Positions 22,701 through 31,300 of a stretch of 47,131 nt of DNA are shown piece by piece; the stretch's first letter is position 1; each line of letters starts with the position of its first letter. The position numbers were made by a program, and so were the translations under genes. This stretch comes from Scenedesmus sp. ARA3 (lineage: Eukaryota > Chlorophyta > Chlorophyceae > Sphaeropleales > Scenedesmaceae), in the NCBI GenBank assembly GCA_004335835.1, contig RWJK01001034.1, positions 1 to 47,131 of the forward strand. Reading direction: 5' to 3'. The notes under the pieces are model-generated. The model did no database searches and had not been told where the DNA came from. It saw nothing but the letters and a program-made list of their open reading frames with translations.

Positions 22701-24194
22701 GTCCCTCCACAGCACCAGGTCCATGCCTGGAACATCAAGCTTTGAATTTATCAAAGAAATATAGCAAGTTAGTCCAATGAGAGAATCAACGTAATGCATG
22801 CCCACCTCCACTGGCCTTCCGCGTCCCTCCACAGCACCAGGTCCAGTCCCAGCAGCTGCACAGCAGTGGGCTTGGAGGGGTCCAGCTGCGCCAGGGGCGC
22901 CACGGGGTACCTGCGCATAAGACAATGCCAGAAATAGGCAGCGCACAGGTGGTGTGGTCAGATCACGGCAGCAGCAGCAGTGGGCTTGGGGGGGTCCAGC
23001 TGCGCCAGGGGCGCCACGGGGTACCTATGGATCAAACAAGGCCAGCAGAAGGCAGCGCACAGGTGGTGTGGTCAGATTACGGCAGCAGCTGCGCAGCGCA
23101 TGGCTTGGAGGGGTCCAGCTGAGCCAGGGGCGTCACGGGGTACCTGTGCATTGTTTGGGGAGAAGAGGGCAGCAGGGACACAGCGCACAGGTGGTGTGGT
23201 CAGGTTACGGGAGCAGCTGCGCAGCAAATTGCTTGTGGGTCTAGCTGCGCCAGGGGCGCCACGGGGTACCTGTGCATTGTTTGGAGAGAAGAGGGCAGCA
23301 GGAAGGTGGTGTGGTGGTATAGTGAGTGTGCGTGTGCGGCAGCAGCTGCGCAGCGCATGGCTTGGAGGGGTCCAGCTGCGCCTGGGGCGCCACGGGGTAC
23401 CTGCGCATTGCAAGAGGCCAGAGCAAGGGAGTGCAAAAACATGCTGCCAGGAATGCAGGGAGAGGGGTGCTTGTGCTACAGCCACAGTGATGGCCATAGG
23501 CAGCAGCGCTACAGGTTGCGCGCATTGCAGATGCACAGACGTTCATCAGTTGTGCGCTGGCACATCTTTGTATTGTGATGTGACTCAACTGCTGCCAGGA
23601 CTGTTTCCAAACATCAATGCACAACTGAGATGGCACATGATGCCTGATGAACTACTGCAATGCACAAGTGTGCGGCATCACCAAGTGTTGGCTCACCACT
23701 GCTTGTTCCAGTCAAAGTGCTGCGCAGTAGTTTGGTGTAATGCGCATGATGCCCAGTAGTTTACTGTAATGCGCAGGTGCATGGTGTAAGGAGGAGTTGG
23801 CTCACCACTGCTTGTTCCAGTCAAAGTGCTGCGCAGCAGCTTGGCTGGCTGGCTCTGCCTCTGCTGCTGCTGCTGCAGGCTTGGCAACTGACTGGCGGGC
23901 AGTGTCATGCTCATCTGTATGGTGGTGTATTGCCACAGGATGTGGTGCTGTGGCGGTGCTGCTGCTGCTGTTGGCGGTTGTGAGGGTGCTTTCTGTGGTT
24001 GCTGCATCACCCTGCCTTGCAGCAGCAGCGCTCCTCTGGATGCGCAGCTGCCGTTCAGCCGTGCATGCTAACAATGTTAAGCTGTTGAGGGGCCTGACAG
24101 CTGGCGATGTAGCTGTGCATGCTTTGTTCCTGCTTGCGACTGCTGTTGTGGTGCATGCTGTTGTTGCATGGGCCCGGAGCATGGCTGGCTTCAT
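17229..24194 (-). CDS. Rieske monooxygenase of the PAO/TIC55/PTC52 group
   Basis: Eleven exons: 24194-23806, 22910-22806, 22312-22221, 21980-21773, 21390-21316, 20795-20749, 20495-20381, 19866-19728, 19250-19087, 18318-18179 and 17683-17229. All phases agree, giving 642 residues. Residues 1-125: transit peptide and linker. [11 protein letters not shown] opens the oxygenase. Rieske motif: C171, H173, C192, H195 ([15 protein letters not shown], then YCNYHGWQF). Mononuclear iron motif D306-x2-H309-x4-H314 ([10 protein letters not shown]). C-terminal CPSC (515, 518) after [11 protein letters not shown], two hydrophobic segments and ending [12 protein letters not shown]. The CxxC and C-terminal helices are hallmarks of plastid pheophorbide a oxygenase, TIC55 and PTC52, which act on chlorophyll-derived or related substrates in plastid membranes; which subgroup this is cannot be told here. 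The start ATG has G at -3. Confidence 0.92.
17935..18090 (-). repeat. Two copies of Rieske exon 10 end with donors
   Basis: Sequence around CATACTGGACCC, then CACAG|GTGCGTGG, repeats the exon end at 18179 twice downstream, at about 17936-17978 and 18046-18088. Both donors are intact. Confidence 0.88.
18470..18775 (-). repeat. Two copies of Rieske exon 10 start
   Basis: Copies of GCACACGCCAAGGGCGCCAG through GACCAGGG (coding [21 protein letters not shown]) lie upstream of the real exon, at about 18470-18545 and 18692-18770. Intron-like DNA follows each copy. The nearer copy keeps CTGCAG before it; the farther has CATGCAGCG. Confidence 0.88.
18955..19001 (-). repeat. Decayed copy of Rieske exon 9 end
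   Basis: Resembles the sequence around 19087-19130 (coding [12 protein letters not shown]) with several substitutions, and lies downstream of the exon. Confidence 0.65.
19251..19528 (-). repeat. Two copies of Rieske exon 9 start, alternating with CTG repeats
   Basis: Units at about 19318-19378 and 19435-19499 repeat the exon start ATGATCGCCATCGTGCGCGA and on to the codons for GLKG, each preceded by CTGCCAG and a (CTG)n run (plus-strand CAG). The third unit has GACTTCC for GATCGCC. With the real exon they form three units of about 120 bp. Confidence 0.92.
19950..20160 (-). repeat. Two copies of Rieske exon 8 start with acceptors
   Basis: AG|GCTGAATGCGTCCACTGGGC and onward recurs at about 19950-20023 and 20085-20152 upstream of the true exon start at 19866. 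Acceptors TGTAG and TCTAG remain. The farther copy has AG|GCTTAATGC and deletions. Confidence 0.88.
20255..20310 (-). repeat. Decayed copy of Rieske exon 7 end
   Basis: Matches the exon 7 end around 20381-20430 (coding [12 protein letters not shown]) with substitutions. The donor is GTGAGC in the exon and ATGAGC in the copy. Confidence 0.75.
20620..20712. repeat. ACAGC/ATGGC decamer array
   Basis: Imperfect tandem array of AGCACAGCATGGCACAGCAC in intron 6 of the Rieske oxygenase gene. It lies directly downstream of exon 6 in transcription. Confidence 0.8.
21110..21240 (-). repeat. Two decayed copies of Rieske exon 5 end
   Basis: Around 21205-21235 (CAGCTGATGCCAGCG|GTGAGA) and 21113-21140 (CAGCTGGAACCAGCA|GTGAGC), compared with the real CAGCTGGTACCAGCG|GTGAGG at 21316. 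Donor-like GTGAG is kept in both. Confidence 0.7.
21636..21690 (-). repeat. Decayed copy of Rieske exon 4 end with donor
   Basis: Coding [15 protein letters not shown] against [19 protein letters not shown] in the exon, followed by GTGAGG. It lies downstream of the exon end at 21773. Confidence 0.7.
22525..22740 (-). repeat. Two copies of Rieske exon 2 end with donors
   Basis: The segment coding [15 protein letters not shown] and the AG|GTG donor recurs at about 22683-22728 and, more decayed, at 22522-22570. AT-richer intron sequence separates the copies. The true end is at 22806. Confidence 0.85.
22975..23405 (-). repeat. Four copies of Rieske exon 2 start with acceptors
   Basis: AG|GTACCCCGTGGCGCCCCTGG through CTGGACCCC (coding [14 protein letters not shown]) recurs at about 22980-23026, 23097-23143, 23228-23272 and 23347-23402. 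The functional start is 22910. Spacing is about 115-130 bp and the AG|GT junction is intact in all four. Large-looking frames on both strands here are by-products. Confidence 0.92.
23690..23740 (-). repeat. Copy of Rieske exon 1 end with donor
   Basis: GCGCAGCACTTTGACTGGAA and onward to CAGTG|GTGAGCC repeats at 23693-23735 with the same donor as the real exon end at 23806. Confidence 0.9.
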
Positions 24195-24952
24195 CGCTGC
24201 GTAAGCGGAAGCAAGTGTTGTGATCCGTGTTGATTTGAATCAGCTGTCGTAGATGCTATCGAAAAGTTTGCTGAACGATGACTGTGCAAGGAAACCGTGA
24301 GTAGGCTGTGTCCGAGTGTTGCTGGCGTTATCCAGTTGCTCCAGCACTTCATAGACAGCGGGACACAAGTCGCAGTTTTATAAAAGCTACCGTCGACGAA
24401 AAAGTTCAGGGACTTGGATTGAAGTCGAGAAAGGCGGTAAGCACATTGGAACACAAAACCCTTGTTCACAGTGTGAACGCCTGGGCTCGGCGCATGTTCC
24501 TGCAAAATCATCCTTGTCATTAGATTTTGAACGCTTTTCTGAATTTCAGCGGCAGCTTTCGAGCGCACGCCAATAACGCTTCCACAGCACCAGTTGGTTC
24601 ATCCCTGGCTGTCACAGCCAACACTGAGTTGTCTGGATGAACTGGACCTGTCTAGGTCTGTGTAGCAGCTGCTGAAGTCATGGAAGGCATGAGTGGACAA
24701 CTGCATGTTTGACCTGGGGGCACGGCTGTCCTGCACGCTGTCTGCTGGCGCAGATGCGCAAGTGTCCTCCCGCAAGCACTGGCAGTCAACGCTGGGCTGG
24801 TGAGGAGCATGTCTGAGCGGATGGCTTTCTTAGTTGTGTGGGCCGATTGCAGCGAAGCGCATGCTGTCAGTGCATCTGGTGTGGGGCAGTGGCTGGCCAG
24901 CGCTAGGCCTGCCCTGACCTGCCTGTGCTGCTCCGTCTGCTGTGCACTACAG

Positions 24953-25140
24953 GTGCCCCAGCACAGCCAGCGGCGGCGTTGTTGCCAGCTTGGTTGAGGC
25001 AAGCGCAGCTGCACCAGGCCACATGCTGGCGGCGGATGCAGCAGCTGCGCAGCTCCTACTTCCCCGTGCGCGAGGTGGTGGACGGCGACCTGTGCGGCGC
25101 TGGCCCGCCCGGCTGGCGCCCGCCAAGCAGCAGGCAGTGA
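24953..25140 (+). pseudogene. SF3B3-like C-terminal exon fragment
   Basis: After a CTACAG acceptor at 24947-24952 one frame reads to TGA at 25138. It contains RSSYFPVREVVDGDLC, close to the conserved RSYYFPVKNVIDGDLCEQF near the C-terminus of splicing factor 3b subunit 3 (SAP130). After DLC the frame departs (GAGPPGW) and stops, lacking the usual last 40 or so residues. The residues before RSS do not resemble the family. No further SF3B3 exons were found upstream or downstream. It is probably a duplicated, broken fragment. The alternative, a real last exon of an unknown gene, is not excluded. Confidence 0.5.
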
Positions 25141-25990
25141 GATCTGTAGATGCTTCGTAGTCGCCCGCAGGCGCCGCATGATGCTGCAGGAGCGCACTCG
25201 CACGTATACGACGCCAGGCTGTGTTCATCCGGCCCGGATGTATGATACGTAGCAGGCACCTGCAGAGGTGATGCAGGCGCAGCAGGATGCAGACGGTGGA
25301 TAGGGATGCTGCACCGGCTGTAATTACACAAAATCGCTGGAGTTAAGGTGTCAGACTTTGCCGCAAGGGAAGTCCCATGCAACTCCGCAATTGTGTGTCG
25401 CACAGCAGCCTCCCGGAGGCAGGGGCCCTGCTGCCGCAGGGCCAGTTGCTGAATGCTGTTTGATTTACGCCCTGTGGCTCTGATTGCTGCGCAACAGCAG
25501 CAAAGCGGTTTGAGCAGTGCAGAGGGTATCTTTGTGCTTGCACCATGGTAGCGCCACCAAACTGCTCAGCAGCGCCAGGCTGGCGCCAGCCCTGTTACAA
25601 TTGCTCGGGTTCAAGTTCGGGGTGTAGTGTAGACAAATCTATTCTACCGAGAACTATTGAGAATTGGTATGATAAGTGGGAGCAAACGATTAAGCTGCAA
25701 TAGCCGCGGAGCGCAGACCTCCAACGCGACCGGCTCGGCGGGTCCTGCTGACCCCGGAAAACTCTGCAGCTGTCACATCCCTTGTAGCAAGGTAAAATAT
25801 GGAATTTTACAGATGTCAAAAATATAACTATTGTAAAAATGGCATTCAGTTGTCGCAGCAGCGAAGTGTCATCTGCGCCCCGCCCTCCGTGCCCTGTCAC
25901 CTGCGTCATCTGTGTGTGCTTGGAAATATTGGTATCCAGTTTTGACTGTTGTTTTGGTATGCTTGTAAAGTGACAGGTCGCGCGTGATCG

Positions 25991-26052
25991 TAGGGCCCTA
26001 GAGAAAAGGCGGGAGCCCGAGCTCCGTGACGGTTTTCACGGCTCTGCCTTTT
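25991..26052. other. Palindrome and nested hairpin
   Basis: TAGGGCCCTA (25991-26000) is followed by an imperfect hairpin: arms AAAAGGC (26004-26010) and GCCTTTT (26046-26052), inner perfect stem CCGTGA/TCACGG with a six-base loop (26024-26041). It could be a small RNA fold, a transposon end or a regulatory site. Confidence 0.5.
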
Positions 26053-26437
26053 GATGTTCGTTTTTCAGGCTCCTGACACCGAGAAAATGAATTGATTACA
26101 ACTGATCAGATTTGATATGGGTGTGCTGGTGGCGCAATGGTTCACAGGCTTGTTGGGGCTGCCGGCCGCCAAAAGGGATGCACACAAGTGCAAAATGCAA
26201 GTTTCGTACTGGCGACGGCTACCGGAAGCGACCCGGCCATGGTGGGCATGCGCTAGGCGCTTAAAGGGCCCTTTCGGCCGGGGGAACCACTGTGTGATAG
26301 ACCGCCGCCTTGCCTTATGCTCAAGAGCATGCAATACTAGCAGACATACGCGAATTTTTTACATTTTCCACCTGTGCAGCGCGCCTTCCTTGCGTACGCC
26401 GCATGAACACACCATGTAACCCCTCTATCTGTCTATC

Positions 26438-26466
26438 GCGCCTCACGGAGGCGCTTCCTCAGGAAG
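26438..26466. other. Two adjacent perfect hairpins
   Basis: GCGCCTC-ACG-GAGGCGC (26438-26454) directly followed by CTTCCT-C-AGGAAG (26454-26466). No open frame depends on it. A 12-base perfect palindrome AAAGGGCCCTTT lies nearby at 26263-26274. Confidence 0.6.
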
Positions 26467-28240
26467 CTTGAAAGTGGTTAGGGTACTGAATGTCACCAAC
26501 ACATTATGTCATAGTTACCAGAAGGTGTGCGGTGTGACCACAGCTACACCATATGGATGCATCCAAAATAATAACCAACCGACAAACCTGAAGAACACAT
26601 TTGCCAACATAAGCAGAGTCTGCTGCACATCCAGCTGACTGTGCACCCCCAAAGGAATCCTCTGCTAAGCATGTCATGCGCTGCTGAGCAGCAGCTATAA
26701 CAGCAAAAAAAAAGAACAGCATGCAGCGCGACCGAAGGTGCTGCGGCAGAGTACGCAGCAACAGGTGCCCAAACAAAACATGCAGTACGCCAAACAGAGT
26801 GCATCGACCACAGGTAGTGTGTACCGGCAGACTTGCAGCAGTGTTTTTTCTAGCTGCCATTTGCTGACTTGTGTATGTTTTGTACTACATTTCAGTATAA
26901 ACAAGTGTGTAGATGCTGCTGCAACCGCAACAGCTCCTGCAACATTGATGACACTGCGCAATGCTGTTGGTGTGTCTGTGCGCAGCATGATGCAGCGCCT
27001 AGATTCAAAAAAGACGACAGTGTAACAACATATGTACAGCACAACAATACGCGCACCATTGCTCAGCTGACTGCGCTGCATATATGTCCACAACCGGAAA
27101 CGATGCATGAGGACTGGCAACAGCAGCAGCCAGGGACAGGCTGCAGCTGATGCTGGGCAGTCGTTGCAGAGTCACCACAGGACGCATGCACAGCAGCAGC
27201 AAGGCCCGGTTGTGCTTCCAACTGTCGCGTGCTACATGCGCCAAGCCACAAGCACAACCAGCCGTGATGTGGCAACTGTAGATAACAATTCACTGGCAGC
27301 AGCATGATGCAAGTGCAATACCAAGTTCTGTACCTTTTGGCGTACACCTAGCTCTGCAACAACACCACAAACGTTGGTGATGTGCAGCAGTAATAGACAA
27401 CAGAAAGGGCCTGCTCAGTAGCACGCCTGCTGTCCCAGCTGTCGCAGCAACACCTTTTTTGTGTATCAGTGTCATGCAGCACATCACACACAAAACCGCA
27501 CGCAGCGCAGCATAGCTGTAGACTGACTCCATACTTATGACATGGTACTGTTTGTTGTTGTGTGTATGTGGCAGCTGTGACCCAACAAGTGCTCTGCTTT
27601 TTGGAACAGCGCGCAGCACAGAAGTGGTCAATGCATATCATGGCGGTTACTGAGCAACAGCCGCCCGGGGCAAATTTTAAAACCTGCCTGTGTCACAACA
27701 GCATTTCAAAACCCACCAACACTTGTGCACCGCAGGAACTGACCCGCAGACCTGCCAGCCCAGCCTGTCCCTGCTGTGCTTAAATTGCTGTCAAAACCAA
27801 ACCACACAAAGCTGTTGCACCATGCTGTTTAGGTAAAATGCACACATAGACAGCCACCTGCACACTGCAGCAAGCGCACAGCAACGCACCACTGCTGCTT
27901 CAAAGCTGAAACGAAGGCATGTCGTCCAATGGTAACACCGCCCCACGCTACACCAGATTGCTTCCTGGGCCATCCAAAGCAAAACTGACCTTTTCTAGCC
28001 AGGTCTCACCATTAGAGCCTCTGCTGAACCCAGCTAAGCATAATACACGCACGCGTTTAAAGCCTGCATACGCTGCTGCTGCACTGCCTGTGCACACACG
28101 CCTGAAGCCACCTCGCCTGCTCCCTCCCCTAGTTTGGTCAGCCTGGCTGCATTTTGCAGCTGGATCTGGCTGCAATTGATGCTGCTTCAACACACCAGCT
28201 GTTATAACAACTGTTATATGACAGCTCATGAACAGCTGCA

Positions 28241-28349
28241 TTACTGAGCTGGCACCAGCTGGGGTGAGAAGCAGGGGGTGGGTCCACCCAGGAAGTCATT
28301 GCAGAGGTCTACGGCTCCTGGCAGCACCTTGTTCTGCGGTGTTGAACAC

Positions 28350-28383
<34 letters not shown>

Positions 28384-31300
28384 TGCAGGGACCGTCAGCA
28401 ACAAGCACGTCGAAACATGTACAACAGCAGATTGTTGACTAATTGCGCTGCCGCAGCATAGAGGTTAGATGTGCCTGCAGCAAAACCAATTCACCCCAGC
28501 ACGATCTCTGATCCCAGCCGCCTTCACAAACTTCACGCTCCCCTGCCGCCCAGCCGCCGTGAAGTTCTCACCTGGCCCAGCGTGAAGATGGTGTTGTTCT
28601 GGTACAGGCCCAGCGCTGCCTTCAGCTCATCGACCACATCAGCAGCACGGATGAAAGAGCTTGAGCCCTTAGTGGCCATGATCTTGGAAGCTGGCTTGCC
28701 AAACGTCTGCACAGTCTTGTTCATGGCGGCCCATGAAACTGGGTCCAGGGATGTGAGGTTGCCTGCCTGGCTGCCATTGTAGGCAGAGAGCAGGCTTGTG
28801 TTGAAGTTGGAGAGCATGGCGTTGGTGATGTTGCCCACGTTGTCCTCGTATATGCGGACCTGTTAGTGACAGAAAAAGTAACATAAAAAGTAACACTGGT
28901 GAGGATTGGGTCGGAACCGGCAGAGGCTGTACTGGCAGTGTGAGGATGTAACAATGCAAATAACATCGCTAGGCTGGCAAACAATGCCGAGGCAAACAGC
29001 AGGCGCCACTGCCGCAACATATTGTTTCCAAACGTGCAAGAGCTTGACTTTCCTGCAAGCGACCAACGCTTTCCTGCAAGCCACAACCTGCAGCAGCCGC
29101 CAGCAGCTTTCAGCTCACCTGGTCGCCATCAATCTTGGAGGGTGAGTAGATGCCCTGCGCGAAGACAGCCGCCACGCCCAGGCCCACCACAAACAGCGTT
29201 GCGGCCCAGCTTGCAAACTGCTGCGCAAACAGCTTCCAGTTCACGCCGGTACGGATACCCTCCATCAAGCCCACTCCCACAATGCCACCTGTAGACACAG
29301 AGAGTTTGCATTGTACATGTAAGAAATGAACCCAAGCTGGCGTCAAAATGATGCATCTTACTAGGATGAAGGGTTCACGCCACATGCCATGCGTGCTAAC
29401 CAAGCAAAAAAGTATTTACTTGAAACGTACCTGTGATGCACTGGCTGGAGGATGTGGGCAGGCCCAGCTGCGATGCCACCAGGATGACCAGGGCAGTGGA
29501 CAGCTCAGCAGAGAAGCCGCGGCTGGGTGAGAGCTTGGCCATAGAGACACCCATGGTCCTGCGGGATTGCCAAGACGGGGCAACATAACGAGGCAAAATA
29601 ACAAGATCTTGAGTGAATGCTTTCCAGATGTGGATGGTTGCTGCTGCTGTGTCACGGCTGCAGTGCTGCACTGCTGTGGCCAGCAGACAGTGTACAATCA
29701 ATCATCAGAAGCCCAGCGCACCGCTAGGCATGCAAACATGGGTATTCTTTTCTTCACCAAATCACAGCAGCAGCAGCAGCAGCAGCACTGACCTGCAGAC
29801 GTTGTAGCCGTATGTGGCGAGGCCGATCACCAGGGACAGTGCAGAGATCACCAGGCACCACATCTGGGGCTGCAGCTTGGTGCTCAGGGTGCCATTGAGG
29901 TAGATGTCATAGATCACACTCAGGGGACCTACGGCAGCAACAGAGATTTGGTGAGATATGGTGAGTTGGCAGCTGCATGTACAGATTGTGTTGCACAACA
30001 CGTTGATGCAGATGCAATGTGTGCGTGCAATGTGCCTCCTTCTGCAATGTGTGATGCAGCACCGCCAGCAGTGGACACCAGCAACATGTTCTGGGATCCA
30101 GTCCATGCTGGTCAAAGCTGGTCAACCCTGGTCAAACTCGGTCAAAGCTGGTCAGACCGCGCACCTGTCATGTAGCCGACCTCTCCCGCGCCGTGCGCAA
30201 ACACCACGCAGATGGCAGAGAACACCTGCAGGTAGCCAAACACACAACAGGCAACAGGCCGTCAGCAAGCCACATGCTGCTTGTCAGGCTTCCCTGACAG
30301 TGCTAGCAGGCGATAGCATAGGTCACCTGCAATACGCCAGCACGTGCTGCTGTCTCAGCAAAGTCATTATGTAATTATCTTATAATGTGTTATGTGTTGT
30401 GTTGAGCAAGTCCAGTGCACAACCTTCAACAGCAATCAACAGCAACCACCATCCGGCTGGCAGCCGTACCTGCAGGTAGCCAAACACGTGCTCCGCGCGC
30501 TCATCAAATTTCTCGGCACGCTCGTGCAGCGCAGCAATCATAGGGTCGTCCTCGACAGTCTGGTGGATGTCAACGGATGTGCCGTACAGAGCAGCCTTGG
30601 AAGCCTTCTTTGTCATGCGGCCCATCCAGGTGGTGGGCTCAGAATCGGGCTGTTGCTCAAGGTCGTCGCTTGCGCCGTCCAGCTTTGAGACGTCGATTGC
30701 GGCACTGCAAATGTATCAACAGGCAGCGGGGGACAGATATCAGGGTTTAGGTTTAGGGTGTAGACATCCGGCTGTTGCTCAAGGTCGTCGCTTGCGCCGT
30801 CCAGGTTTGAGACGTCGATTGCGGCACTGCAAATATGTCAACAGGCAGCGGGAGACAGGCAGCGGGAGACAAATATCAGGGTTGAAGTTTAGGTTTTAGA
30901 TATCTGGCTGTGGCTCAAGGTCGTCGCTTGCGCCGTCCAGCTTTGAGACGTCGATTGCGGCACTGCAAATATGTCAACAGGCAGCGGGGGACAAATATCA
31001 GGGTTGAAGTTTAGGTTTTAAATATCTGGCTGTGGCTCAAGGTCGTCGCTTGCGCCGTCCAGCTTTGGGACGTCACTTGCGGCACTGTGAATGTGTCAAC
31101 AGGCGGCGGGAGACAGAAATTAGGGTTGAAGTTTAGGGTTTGGATATCTGGCTGTGGCTCAAGGTCGTCGCTTGCGCCGTCCAGCTTTGAGACGTCGATT
31201 GCGGCACTGCGAATGTGTAAGCAAGCGCCACATGGGACACACAAACGCACAACATCAGCTCAACGAGAGGGAGAGAGCGCGCAAGGTAGCACTCATCAAG

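Larger units (their letters stand above)
24195..28240. other. Long intergenic region between Rieske oxygenase and phosphate transporter
   Basis: No intact gene recognised in 4 kb. It holds an SF3B3-like fragment (24953-25140), a palindrome-rich, less CAG-rich segment (about 25600-26470), and noisy sequence to 28240. The open frame at 24568-24191 (minus) is unsupported by any recognised motif. Promoter elements of the oxygenase gene should lie just above 24194. Confidence 0.5.

Noticed and set aside
24191..24568. Minus-strand frame containing KGFVFQCAYRLSRLQ
   Set aside because: No recognisable family, no supporting splice structure, and it lies just upstream of the Rieske gene start; coding status cannot be supported.
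26117..26419. 100-codon plus-strand frame in the palindrome island
   Set aside because: No family resemblance and no conserved motif; the DNA looks structural or non-coding.
30740..31030. Telomere-like GGGTTTAGGTTTAGGG stretches
   Set aside because: They are short, degenerate and part of the repeated intron unit; in sense they read CTAAAC near an acceptor and are better seen as branch-region sequence. A similar CCTAAAACC stretch lies at 31830-31850, also intronic.
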